Source: Bacillus sp. FSL H8-0547 (lineage in GTDB: Bacteria > Bacillota > Bacilli > Bacillales > Bacillaceae). Taken from it: a DNA stretch of 64,000 nucleotides. Position numbers and translations under genes: made by a program. Within the stretch, counting starts at the first letter, position 1. Every line of letters begins with the position of its first letter. The DNA is taken from NCBI GenBank assembly GCA_038002745.1, contig JBBODD010000002.1:48379-112378 (forward strand), written 5' to 3'. The notes under the pieces are model-generated. The model was not told the DNA's origin, ran no database searches, and worked only from the letters and a program-made list of their open reading frames with translations. Below, piece by piece: positions 14,075 to 23,200 of the stretch.

Positions 14075-14096
14075 ACAGTGCCGTTATGTACGGCAC
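14075..14096 (-). terminator. Possible weak terminator between ylmG and ylmH
   Basis: Minus strand hairpin with arms GTGCCGT / ACGGCAC and a T-rich but broken tail. It may only partly reduce readthrough into ylmH and divIVA. Confidence 0.45.
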
Positions 14097-14106
14097 CGCC
14101 TGTATC

Positions 14107-14370
14107 TTATCCAATCATTGTGAAGATTGAGTTAAGCCCGTATCCTGCAAATCGCAGGGCAAGAAGTGCAACAATTGGTGAGATGTCAATCATGCCAAGC
14201 GGCGGAATAAACCTGCGGAAAGGTTCAAGGTACGGCTCTACAATTTTAGCAAGCAGCTGTCCGAAACTGCTTTCTCTTGCATTCGGAAACCATGAAAGCA
14301 AGATATAAATAATAATCGCATAAGAGTAAACCTGCAACAACGTAAATAAAACATCAGCTACTACGCCCAT
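14107..14370 (-). CDS. ylmG: YlmG, YggT-family membrane protein
   Basis: Small integral membrane protein of the YggT family, 87 residues, with two hydrophobic helices. The family motif EPFRRFIPPLGMIDISPIVA is present between the helices. Its molecular role is not established; homologues sit in division clusters and affect cell or nucleoid morphology. Start is the ATG at 14370, directly after the sepF gene. Confidence 0.93.
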   Translation of the reverse strand: MGVVADVLFTLLQVYSYAIIIYILLSWFPNARESSFGQLLAKIVEPYLEPFRRFIPPLGMIDISPIVALLALRFAGYGLNSIFTMIG

Positions 14371-14376
14371 TTAATT

Positions 14377-14817
14377 TTACCACCTCTGATCTTCTTCCGA
14401 GACAATTTCTGAAATCGAACCTGCAACATCAACGTTATCCGGTGTGCACAGGAAAATATTCGCTCCGATCTTCTGAATGTCTCCCCCTATAGCGTACACA
14501 GTTCCGCTTAAAAAGTCTACAATGCGCTTTGCCTGATCATGCTGAATGCGCTGCAGATTGACAACAACTGCCCGTCTGTTCTTCAGCTGATCGGCAACGT
14601 CCTGAGCTTCAGCGTAAACTCTCGGCTCGCATAAAACCACTTTAGATGATTTCTGAACACTTTGCAAACTGACAACATTCTGTTTGGTCTGCTGCGGCTT
14701 TGGAGGAAATGGCTGTTCTTCCTCGTAATCATAGTCCTGATGCCTCTCCTGCTCAACGTATTCATATTCTTCCTCATCAAGGGCAAAAAAGCTTTTAAAC
14801 TTATTTTTAATACTCAT
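14377..14817 (-). CDS. sepF: Cell division protein SepF
   Basis: Membrane-tethered partner of FtsZ that polymerises into rings and promotes Z-ring assembly. It is 146 residues. An N-terminal amphipathic membrane-targeting helix ([11 protein letters not shown]) is followed by an acidic, proline and glutamine-rich linker. The C-terminal core has [11 protein letters not shown] and [20 protein letters not shown]. The ribosome site GGAGGTG precedes the ATG. It is also called ylmF. Confidence 0.96.
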   Translation of the reverse strand: MSIKNKFKSFFALDEEEYEYVEQERHQDYDYEEEQPFPPKPQQTKQNVVSLQSVQKSSKVVLCEPRVYAEAQDVADQLKNRRAVVVNLQRIQHDQAKRIVDFLSGTVYAIGGDIQKIGANIFLCTPDNVDVAGSISEIVSEEDQRW

Positions 14818-14838
14818 GTACGTGACACCTCCGATTTC

Positions 14839-15507
14839 TTATCCAACCAGGGCTGAGCCGATGCGGATGAAAGTAGCGCCTTCTTCAACCGCTATTTCAA
14901 AGTCATTCGACATTCCCATAGAAAGCTCACTGCAAGGTGCATACGGCAGATGAAGGGACTTTACTTCCCCTCGTAATGTACGGAGCCTTTTGAAGGATTC
15001 TCTCAATACATGTTCATCATCTGTGTTAGGCGCCATAGTCATTAATCCGACGACAAGAATGTTCGGATAATTCTCAAGCTCCTTAACAAATGGGAGAACT
15101 TCCTCAGGTGTCATGCCATGCTTGGATTCTTCTCCCGACGTATTCACTTGAATGAAGCACTTTACTTTATCATCGGCCCGCTTGTCAATTTCTTTAGCAA
15201 GCGAGAGCCTGTCCAGGGAATGTATGTAGTCTGCTTTATCAATCATGTCTTTTACTTTTCTCGTCTGAAGGGTTCCGATAAAATGCCATGAAGCACTGTT
15301 TCCTATAGCTTCGTATTTTTCGGCAAGACCTTCATTTCTGTTTTCGCCAAGATGTGCAATGCCTGCTTCAACAGCTTCTTTCGCCCGTTCAATGCTGACA
15401 TATTTTGTGACGGCAATCAGTCTGATCTCATCCGGATTGCGGTCTGTTTTGCTGCATGTATGTTTAATTCTTGCACGTATTTCCTCTAAGTTCTGTTTGA
15501 CGCTCAC
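14839..15507 (-). CDS. ylmE: YggS-family pyridoxal-phosphate homeostasis protein
   Basis: PLP-binding protein of the YggS/PROSC family, thought to buffer PLP and influence amino-acid pools. It is not known as an enzyme. The PLP lysine lies in IAVTKYVS near the N-terminus, with the conserved LGENR and [14 protein letters not shown] motifs. I take the GTG at 15505-15507 as start. It forms a four-base GTGA overlap with the ylmD stop and has AAAGGGGAGG upstream. The longer open frame lies inside ylmD. Product is 222 residues. Confidence 0.92.
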   Translation of the reverse strand: MSVKQNLEEIRARIKHTCSKTDRNPDEIRLIAVTKYVSIERAKEAVEAGIAHLGENRNEGLAEKYEAIGNSASWHFIGTLQTRKVKDMIDKADYIHSLDRLSLAKEIDKRADDKVKCFIQVNTSGEESKHGMTPEEVLPFVKELENYPNILVVGLMTMAPNTDDEHVLRESFKRLRTLRGEVKSLHLPYAPCSELSMGMSNDFEIAVEEGATFIRIGSALVG

Positions 15508-16343
15508 AGTTGTTTTTGCCTCCCCTTTAAACCGATAAATCCAGCCATTCTTCCGGTCTTGCCCTGATCTCTCCTGTGTGAAAAAAACAGGGAAGATTCG
15601 CAGCTTGTACAAAGCGGGCTTGTCAATATGCGGGACTCGCTCAGACCTGCATTCAACAGCAAATATTTGTTGAGCAGCTTTAAGTCAAGCGAATACTGCC
15701 CGGCAGACACCTCTTCATATGGAGAAGGGAAAGCTTTAGACAGCGCTTTGTTCACTCTGTCAATGACATAATCATCAACGGTATAGCAGCAAGATCCGAT
15801 GGATGGTCCGATGATGGCATAAATGGATTGTGCCGAGACGCCTTCCTTCCGGGTCCACGTTCTGGCCATTTTGCCCCCAATATCAAGGACTGAACCTTTC
15901 CAGCCTGCATGAGCAGTGCCGACCAGCCTTTTTTCAGGCTCATAGAAGAAAAGAGGCACACAGTCTGCGTAGCAGAGAGAAAGCATCAGGCCTTCTTCAT
16001 CTGTGTATAGGCCGTCTGTTCCCGGAACAGCCGAAGCATAATTCATTGTCCCTTTTGAACCGTCTTCCTTGCGTGCTTTATAAATGCTGCTGTCATGAAC
16101 CTGGTCTGCATAAACCCAGTGTTCAAGAGGCATATTCACGGCTGATGCAAGGATCTTTCTGTTTTCTGTTACACTTGCGGGATCGTCGTGGACATGGAGG
16201 CCAAGATTCAGAGACTGAAAGTGACCGCTTGAGACTCCCCCGTTTTTTGTTGTAAATCCAATAACGAGATCTTCATTTAATTGTTCCCAGTCCGGGCTGT
16301 TTAAGTATGTTTCATGCTGAAGATTAAGCGGATTCTGAGTCAT
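15504..16343 (-). CDS. ylmD: YlmD, PgeF/YfiH-family purine nucleoside phosphorylase / laccase-domain protein
   Basis: Member of the YfiH/LACC1 family. Its members bind zinc and act on purine nucleosides, although old annotations call them polyphenol oxidases. The metal and active-site motifs [21 protein letters not shown] and [11 protein letters not shown] are intact. It is 279 residues. Its stop overlaps the ylmE GTG start, which suggests coupled translation. In E. coli the homologue has been linked to peptidoglycan editing; that role here is inference. Confidence 0.9.
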   Translation of the reverse strand: MTQNPLNLQHETYLNSPDWEQLNEDLVIGFTTKNGGVSSGHFQSLNLGLHVHDDPASVTENRKILASAVNMPLEHWVYADQVHDSSIYKARKEDGSKGTMNYASAVPGTDGLYTDEEGLMLSLCYADCVPLFFYEPEKRLVGTAHAGWKGSVLDIGGKMARTWTRKEGVSAQSIYAIIGPSIGSCCYTVDDYVIDRVNKALSKAFPSPYEEVSAGQYSLDLKLLNKYLLLNAGLSESRILTSPLCTSCESSLFFSHRRDQGKTGRMAGFIGLKGRQKQL

Positions 16344-16429
16344 AAATGATCATTCCTTCTGTTTGCTGTTTGGTGCAATTTATATACGACTATATTTTAC
16401 CACATCTTTCCCATTCCGACAGAAGATTG

Positions 16430-16693
16430 TTAAATTAATTCGCTGTTTTGGTCTATTTCCCTATTTACACGGACTAAAATCACATCTTCCCCGATTTTGA
16501 CAATGTTTCTCCACGGTACGACGACTTCTTCCTCCTTGCCGAAAAAACCGAGTACCTTGCCAGGCCCGCTGATAAAGACAGCCTGAATTTTCCCCGTCGT
16601 TACATTTATATCAAAATCCGATACCATTCCGAGCTTCTTTCCATCTGAAACATTGACAACATCTTTTGTCTGAAATTCAGATATATTCATCAT
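16430..16693 (-). CDS. ylmC: YlmC/YmxH family PRC-barrel sporulation protein
   Basis: Small PRC-barrel protein of 87 residues. The VVNVSDGKKLGMVSDFDIN beta-barrel strand motif and the GKVLGFFGKEEEVVVPW segment are typical of the YlmC/YmxH family. Members are found in spore formers; function is unknown. A GGGGGG-type ribosome site precedes tandem ATG codons, and I keep the first because the resulting length equals B. subtilis YlmC up to the conserved SEFQ. Confidence 0.9.
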   Translation of the reverse strand: MMNISEFQTKDVVNVSDGKKLGMVSDFDINVTTGKIQAVFISGPGKVLGFFGKEEEVVVPWRNIVKIGEDVILVRVNREIDQNSELI

Positions 16694-16760
16694 CGCATCC
16701 GCCCCCCGTCTTACTTAACTATATGTATGAATATGAGCGTTCTATGCCCTTCATTTCATG

Positions 16761-16788
16761 AAAAAGAGCCGTCCTGAGAGACGGCTCT
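16761..16788 (-). terminator. Intrinsic terminator of sigG
   Basis: Minus strand stem GAGCCGTC / GACGGCTC followed by TTTTT, starting inside the sigG stop codon. Confidence 0.9.
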
Positions 16789-17566
16789 AATTCTGTATAT
16801 TCTTATTCATTTGTTTGATAGCAGCTTTTTCAAGCCTTGAGACCTGCGCTTGTGAGATGCCGATTTCCTCCGCCACTTCCATTTGGGTTTTTCCCTGGAA
16901 GAACCGTTTTCTCAATATGAGCTTTTCACGCTCATTAAGCCTGCGCATTCCCTCTTTTAAAGCAATTTCTTCGATCCAGTGTGAATCGCGGTTTTTTTCG
17001 TCACTGAGCTGATCCATGACATAGATTGGATCCCCGCCATCGTTGTAAATCGGTTCAAAAAGCGACACCGGGTCCTGGATGGCATCCAGTGCAAAGACGA
17101 TTTCTTCATGCGGGACTTCCAGTACCCGGGATATTTCTTCCGCGGTCGGTTCTCTTGAGGTTTTGCTCATCAATTGTTCTCTGACCTGCAAAGCTTTGTA
17201 GGCAATATCACGAAGAGATCTGGAAACCCGGATCGGATTGTTATCGCGCAGATAGCGCCTGATCTCTCCAATAATCATCGGTACAGCATAAGTTGAAAAT
17301 TTTACATTCTGGCCAAGATCGAAATTATCAATGGATTTCATAAGTCCAATACAGCCAACTTGAAACAGGTCATCGACAAACTCACCGCGGTTGTTAAATC
17401 GCTGAATGACGCTCAAAACCAAGCGAAGATTCCCGTTCACGAGCTTTTCCCGTGCATCCGAATTGCCGCTTTGCATCTCGCGGAACAGGATTCTCATTTC
17501 CTCATTTTTCAGGACTGGAAGTTTGGAAGTATCTACTCCGCATATTTCAACTTTATTTCTTGCCAC
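16787..17566 (-). CDS. sigG: Sporulation sigma factor SigG
   Basis: Late forespore RNA polymerase sigma factor, 259 residues. Sigma-70 regions 2 to 4 are visible (DNLRLVL-like region 2.1 as NGNLRLVLSVIQRF; GEIRRYLRDNNPIRVSRS; region 4 helix-turn-helix EIGISQAQVSRLEKAA). The N-terminus NKVEICGVDTSKLP matches B. subtilis SigG nearly exactly. I place the start at a GTG (17564-17566) behind TAGGAGGG. The 36-codon upstream extension has no family support. Confidence 0.97.
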   Translation of the reverse strand: MARNKVEICGVDTSKLPVLKNEEMRILFREMQSGNSDAREKLVNGNLRLVLSVIQRFNNRGEFVDDLFQVGCIGLMKSIDNFDLGQNVKFSTYAVPMIIGEIRRYLRDNNPIRVSRSLRDIAYKALQVREQLMSKTSREPTAEEISRVLEVPHEEIVFALDAIQDPVSLFEPIYNDGGDPIYVMDQLSDEKNRDSHWIEEIALKEGMRRLNEREKLILRKRFFQGKTQMEVAEEIGISQAQVSRLEKAAIKQMNKNIQN

Positions 17567-17707
17567 ATCTTTCCCTCCTAACAGGAGCTGCTGTACAGAG
17601 TTAAGTATCTCCTTAGGTGGGAAAAATATGCACATGTCCAAAAGCCAAAAATGTCGGAAGTGCCTCCAAAGCATACAGGAACTGGAAATTCGGCGGATAA
17701 TATTTTT

Positions 17708-18427
17708 TTAGACCATTTTATTGAATTCTTTGCGCAATCTTTTGATAATTCTCTTTTCAAGCCTGGATATGTAGGACTGGGAGATCCCGAGCATATCCGC
17801 GACGTCTTTTTGCGTTTTTTCTTCTCCTCCCTGAAGGCCAAACCGCAGTTCCATGATCTGTTTTTCCCGGTCATTCAGCTGCTGAAGAGCTTTAAGGAGA
17901 AGTTTGCGGTCCACATTTGCTTCAAGATCTTTTGTGATGATGTCTTCTTCTGTTCCAAGAACATCCGAGAGGAGCAGCTCGTTTCCGTCCCAGTCGATAT
18001 TTAATGGTTCATCAAATGAAACTTCAGACCGGATTTTGTTGTTTCTTCTCAGATACATCAGAATTTCATTCTCTATGCATCTTGATGCATAGGTGGCAAG
18101 CTTGATTTTTTTTTCCGGATTAAAGGTGTTGACAGCTTTGATTAGTCCAATTGTTCCGATGCTGATCAAATCTTCAATGTTAATGCCTGTATTCTCAAAC
18201 TTCCTGGCAATATAGACGACAAGCCTTAAATTTCTTTCAATCAGAATGGAGCGTGCTGCCTGATCGCCTCCCGGCAGTTTTTTCAGAAGGACTTCTTCTT
18301 CATCCTTTGTGAGCGGGGGCGGAAGTGCTTCGCTTCCTCCGATATAATGAATTTCATCCGTTTTCAGGCCCAGCTTCATCAGCAATTTATACCAGAGATA
18401 CGTAATCTGCAATTTTAGTTTTTTCAT
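17708..18427 (-). CDS. sigE: Sporulation sigma factor SigE (pro-sigma-E)
   Basis: Early mother-cell sigma factor made as an inactive precursor that SpoIIGA cleaves. It is 239 residues, identical in length to B. subtilis pro-SigE. The first roughly 27 residues ([20 protein letters not shown] onward) form the amphipathic pro-sequence. Regions 2 and 4 are intact ([36 protein letters not shown]). The ATG at 18425-18427 has AGGGAGAG upstream; a 13-codon extension is rejected. It is second gene of the spoIIG operon but separated from spoIIGA by about 660 bases of repeat DNA. Confidence 0.97.
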   Translation of the reverse strand: MKKLKLQITYLWYKLLMKLGLKTDEIHYIGGSEALPPPLTKDEEEVLLKKLPGGDQAARSILIERNLRLVVYIARKFENTGINIEDLISIGTIGLIKAVNTFNPEKKIKLATYASRCIENEILMYLRRNNKIRSEVSFDEPLNIDWDGNELLLSDVLGTEEDIITKDLEANVDRKLLLKALQQLNDREKQIMELRFGLQGGEEKTQKDVADMLGISQSYISRLEKRIIKRLRKEFNKMV

Positions 18428-18486
18428 GATTCTCTCCCTTCTATTTTCCTTTACAGCTGAGTACACTACTACAGGATAATGATAAA

Positions 18487-19093
18487 GCTGAGTTCGGTAC
18501 CATCAAGCAGTGGATATTCTGGTTTGATGGCACTTATCACTGCGTTCAAAACCATCAAGCGGTGGATAGTATAGTTTGATGGCACTCATTGCTGCGTTCA
18601 GAACCATCAAGCGGTGGATATTTTTGTTTGATGGCACTTATCGCTAAGTTCAGAACCATCAAGCGGAGGATACTCTGGTTTGATGGCATTTATTGCTGCG
18701 TTCAGAACCATCAAGCGGTTAAAATTCTGGTTTGATGGCACTTATTGCTGCGTTCAGAACCATCAAGCGGTTAAAATTCTGGTTTGATGGCACTTATCAC
18801 TGCGTTCAGAACCATCAACCGTTGGATATTATAGTTTGATGGCACTTATCACTGCGTTCAGAACCATCAAGCGGTTAAAATTCTGGTTTGATGGCACTTA
18901 TTGCTGCGTTCAGAACCATCAAGCGGCGGCAATTCTGTTTTGATGGCACTTATCACTGCGTTCAGAACCATCAAGCGCTGGATAGTCTGCTTTAATGGCA
19001 CTTATCACTGCGTTCAGAACCATCAAGCGCTGGATTTTCTGGTTTGATGGCACTTATCACTGCGTTCGGAACCATCAAGCAGTGGAAATCTTT
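18487..19093. repeat. 52-bp tandem hairpin array between spoIIGA and sigE
   Basis: Direct reading finds the unit starting ACCATCAAG at 18499 and then every 52 bases without a single phase slip up to 19071. That is eleven full copies and a twelfth cut off by the spoIIGA stop; a half-copy-like sequence precedes the first. In each unit CCATCAA and TTGATGG form seven-base inverted arms 31 bases end to end, so each can fold as a hairpin in DNA or RNA. Arms and the 20-base tail are conserved, while the loop centre varies. It accounts for nearly all of the unusually long spoIIGA-sigE gap. Confidence 0.97.
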
Positions 19094-20021
19094 ATGAAAC
19101 GTCCTGCACGGCTCCGCTCTGAAGCATTTTGGGATGAACGATGCAGTCATATTCTCCTTCAGGCGACAGGCTTGTTTGGTTCAGCCCGATAATCGTTTTC
19201 GAAGCAAGAATCGTTTCATCTTTTGTTGTCACAATGACCTCATCCGGTTTTAGACCGATTAAAAACTGATTTGATTTTCCGACGACCCGAAACGGAATGA
19301 TTCTTACTCTGTTATCCATAGAATGAGATTCACTTGACGCGGTTAAAGCCGCCATCACATCTTCCTGAAGCGCTATATCAAGCAGCGCATCCGGAACATG
19401 CCCTTTTAGCTTATTGGCATCTGCAATCATGACCGGGGACTTTGAGATGGGATCATAAAGCTGATTTCCGCTGTCTATCAGGCCCTTCAGTGTAAACGAT
19501 GCTTCCCCAATCTTGACGTGAACCGAGACAATCATGTCATATTGAATCTTTTTCATCTCAAGGTCATCAAGCCTTTTTCTTGAAAAATACCAGGCTGCAG
19601 GAAAGCCGGCGATGACAAACAGCCAGCTGACAGGATCGCCAAAACCTCCTGAGTTTGTCATTAAAATTCCGTCTGCAAATCCGATTTCCGTCTGAATAAA
19701 ATAATGGGCCCCCATCATGGCCCCGCCTACCATAAAAGTAACGAAATAAAAAGTAAGCAGACACTTGGCGAAATACTTAAACCTCTTAAATCCAAAGGCT
19801 GCCAGTATCATGAAGACAGAAACGGATAACTTGCCTAACGGATGCGTTGCAATGGGTGAAAAAGGAGTGAACAGAAGGACAACGATGCCAGATCCAATCA
19901 AGGCTCCAATCAAAATCCTGATCTTCATCAGTTTCTGCTTCAGCAAAATATTCGTCAAAAGCAGCAGGAAAAGATCAAAAGAAAAATTCAAAAACCAGAT
20001 TACATCCAAATAAATGGCCAC
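19092..20021 (-). CDS. spoIIGA: Sporulation sigma-E factor processing peptidase SpoIIGA
   Basis: Membrane aspartic protease that, when triggered by SpoIIR from the forespore, cleaves pro-SigE. It is 309 residues: an N-terminal half with five hydrophobic membrane segments and a cytoplasmic C-terminal protease domain. The catalytic motif LIDSGNQLYDP contains Asp183, the same position as in B. subtilis. First gene of the spoIIG operon, behind a promoter of the expected unusual type. Confidence 0.97.
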   Translation of the reverse strand: MAIYLDVIWFLNFSFDLFLLLLTNILLKQKLMKIRILIGALIGSGIVVLLFTPFSPIATHPLGKLSVSVFMILAAFGFKRFKYFAKCLLTFYFVTFMVGGAMMGAHYFIQTEIGFADGILMTNSGGFGDPVSWLFVIAGFPAAWYFSRKRLDDLEMKKIQYDMIVSVHVKIGEASFTLKGLIDSGNQLYDPISKSPVMIADANKLKGHVPDALLDIALQEDVMAALTASSESHSMDNRVRIIPFRVVGKSNQFLIGLKPDEVIVTTKDETILASKTIIGLNQTSLSPEGEYDCIVHPKMLQSGAVQDVS

Positions 20022-20090
20022 GTTAAACTCCTTCCCCTGAGGTTTTCACATCTAAGAAAAAATAAGGGCGCTGTCCGATTGGATAGTAAT

Positions 20091-20177
20091 AGTATAGCTG
20101 AGCACAGCAGGTGAAGTCTGTCAGTTACTGCCGATAAAATAGAGTATTTTTGATAGATATCATTGCTATTTGTCGAT
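20091..20177 (-). promoter_or_regulatory. spoIIG promoter with 22-bp spacer and Spo0A boxes
   Basis: Minus strand CTGACA (20119-20124) and TATACT (20091-20096) are separated by 22 bases, the atypical spacing known for Spo0A-activated spoIIG promoters. Two 0A-box-like sites, ATCGACA (20171-20177) and ATCGGCA (20129-20135), lie upstream at about -90 and -48, where B. subtilis has its two sites. The matches to the 0A consensus are imperfect. Confidence 0.8.
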
Positions 20178-20234
20178 GGAAAAAGGTGGATTGGCATAAA
20201 GAATTCTGTATGCAGATCAGCTGCGGCAATATAA

Positions 20235-20273
20235 AACAAAAACTCTCATTCCGCAATTGGAATGAGAGTTCTT
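20235..20273 (-). terminator. Intrinsic terminator of the bpr-like protease gene
   Basis: Minus strand stem AACTCTCATTCC / GGAATGAGAGTT followed by TTTTGTTTT, immediately after the protease stop codon. Confidence 0.92.
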
Positions 20274-20280
20274 TGTGAGC

Positions 20281-23200
20281 TTATTTCTTAGCAGGTTTTT
20301 TTCCGTTTATAAACAGTTTGCCATCTGCGACGGCTCTTGTTTCGTTGCCGTAATCATCTTTTGCAATGACTTCGATTCTCGCACCGTCAGCTTTCATATT
20401 GGATGTTGCCGTGTAGTAGCCCTCGTAATGTCCTGGTGACGTTTCTCTCAGCGGAAGCTCTGTTGCATTCTGGATGCGCGCATTTGTGAGAGGCATATGA
20501 AGAACGAACGTTGCATCCAGATCTTCTTCGCTGTCAAATTCTATTTTCACGCTTTCACCGGACTTGATGTATTTATCCTCGGCAGGTTTTAGATTTTCAA
20601 TGACCGGTGCATCATATTTCACATATACTTTGACGGTTTTCTTTAAACGGTTTCCTGCTTTATCCGCTGCAAGAACAGTAATCAGATTCTCACCGTTTTC
20701 AAGCAGAATCCGTTTAGAGAATGTACCGTCCTTGACGGCTGCTTTTTGTCCATTCACTTTTACCCAGTCCAAATTGTCATCTGAAACTGTTCCGCTGACT
20801 GTTAATGCTTCCGTGTTCAGCTTTTGTCCGTCTTTAGGATTTTCAACTGTGAATGCCGGTTTTGTTTTGTCCAGCGTCACTTTTACTGCATTAGATGCAT
20901 CTGACATGCCTGCATCTGTGCTGGACTTGGCAGTCAGAACATTTTCACCTGTATTCAGCAGGACTTCTGCCCGGAATGTGCCGTTTTCTGAAGCTTGTAC
21001 AGCAGCTGCCTCTGTTTCTCCGTTAAAAATATGAACAGTGGTTGTCGGTGATGCTTTACCCTCTACAACAGCCGTTTCTTTGTTTGTGAACGAACCGTCT
21101 TTAGGTGACGTAATTTCTGGTGCAGTCACTTCATAGTCCACAATCGCCCTGATCATGTAGTTTCCTTCTTCAGCAGGTGAAGGTGACCAGGCTCCGCTGA
21201 CCATTTGCCAGCTGCGTCCGGCATTTTCGCCATCTTCATCGGTTGCAAGTCCAGGCGAATTAGGGTTTGCTTTTGTTTGAATGTAAACCATATAGAAATC
21301 GCCGTCCACAACTACACCCTGGTCAAGTAAGTTGACCATTGTCCATTCTCCGTTGCGCAGCGCTTCTGCATTGATTGGTCCGGCAAGCTTTTTGCCAGGT
21401 GCCCCGTCCGTTCCTGAAGCATCGTAAATGGCAACCTGGAACTCAGTGCCTCCAGGAACAGGCCATTCTGTATCCCAGAATCTGAACAGTCCGCCTGTTA
21501 CCATCGCTCTCGCGTTTCCTTCAGCAAGAGACATTTTTACAGCCCATCCATTGCCTGCTGCATTAAATGCTCTGGCGTTTTCAGCTGTCCCGTCGTCATA
21601 TCCGATCTCACCAGGATACCCGATGAACGGCTTCAGCGTAATATTTTGAACAGTTGTCTGTTCTGCATCAATCGTGATTCTTGTGTCTTTTGCATAATAA
21701 GAAGGTGCCATCGCTTTCAGCGTATAGTCTCCTTCATAGGCTTCAATTGAATATTCCCCTTGTTCATTCGTTTGAACAGGAGTAATGGCTGCATCTTCAA
21801 CAAGCAGAAGGGTTGCATTTGCAACCGGCTCGCCTGTTGCCTCATTTGTCACAGTGCCGCTCACAGTTCCTTGAGGAAGTTCTTCAAGAACAAAGTTTGC
21901 TTCTGTGATGCCGTCGTTCTCAATTGTAATCGGCATGGTTTCTGTCGCATACCCGTATGCTTCTGCCTGGAGAGTAAATTCACCTGCACCATGAACAATT
22001 TCATAGCTGCCGTCCTGCAGACTTGAGTATGTCGATCTTCCTGTTTCAACAATGCTTACTTCTGCTCTCATCGGCAGGGCAGCAGGCTGTCCATGGTCAG
22101 TTAATCCTTTGGCAGCAGTGAATGGTGCCGGTTTGATTTTGTTCGGATACACTTTTTCTTTTTTCTCTATTGAAGCTTTATCTGCCGTTGCAGATTTGCT
22201 TTCAACTCCAAGTGATGCTTTGTTCTGAATTTCAATCGGAGTATCAGAAAGCTTTACATCGTCTAAATACCATCCGTCTTTAACAACGCTTCCGTCAGAG
22301 GTTACATTGAAAGCAACATAGATCCGCTGTCCGGCATACTGGCTGAGGTCAACCTGACCATCTATCCAGTTTGTTGTGACCCCGTTTACCCGCAATGCCT
22401 GTGTCCATGTTTCCTGATCCGTTGAAACGAAAACATGGCCATAATCATATCTCGTTTCAAGTTCATGCCACTGCTTGAATTGAAGGAATGCCGCTCCTTC
22501 TGCAGGCAAATCAATTGGAGGCATAAGCAAATTCATGTTTGCCCCATTTTCGTAATCGCCGTCAAGGTTGGTAGCAAAAACGTTTTCACCTGAAGCTGCA
22601 TTCCCCGGGCCATTTACCGGTACTCCATGCTCCCAGCTGTTTTTCACACCGTAAGAAGTCCAGCCTGCAGCGCCTGTTTCAAAATCCTGCTCATAGCCAG
22701 TCGTAATGCCCGGCTGAACAGCTATTTCATATTCTTCTGATACCACTTCATTTGCGCCAAAATCAACAGCTTTCCATTTATAGACAAGTGTGCCTTCTTC
22801 TAATGCCTCACCGGGAATGACTGCTTCGTAATTTCCATCAAGGAAATCACCCGACACTCTGGCAGCTTCAGCTGTCTGCCATTGTCCGTTGTTGTTTTGG
22901 TATTGAAGTGAGACGTTTGTCACGCTGATATTATCGGTTACTTTCACTGTTAAAGGAAGATTCATACCCGCGAATGCCTCTGCCGGCCCAGTATGTTCCA
23001 TAACCGGAGCCTCGGCATCTTCCCCTTCTTTTGCAACCTGTCCTTTTACTTTTCCAAGACCTGTCATCAGAGAGGAAACCGCATCATAGGCATTTACCAG
23101 TCCATGGCCATATCCGTTATTAGGAGAGCTGGTAAAAGTTGAATCGGTCAATGGTGTTGCTGTAGTTGTCAGTACATTTTCAATTTCCTCTACCGTGATG

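Noticed and set aside
17578..17874. Minus-strand frame covering the sigE-sigG gap
   Set aside because: It is an out-of-frame shadow of the sigE 3' end with unlikely composition.
18487..19093. CRISPR array between spoIIGA and sigE
   Set aside because: The whole 52-base unit repeats, including the part that would be a spacer. No 25-40 base unique spacers exist and no cas genes are present.
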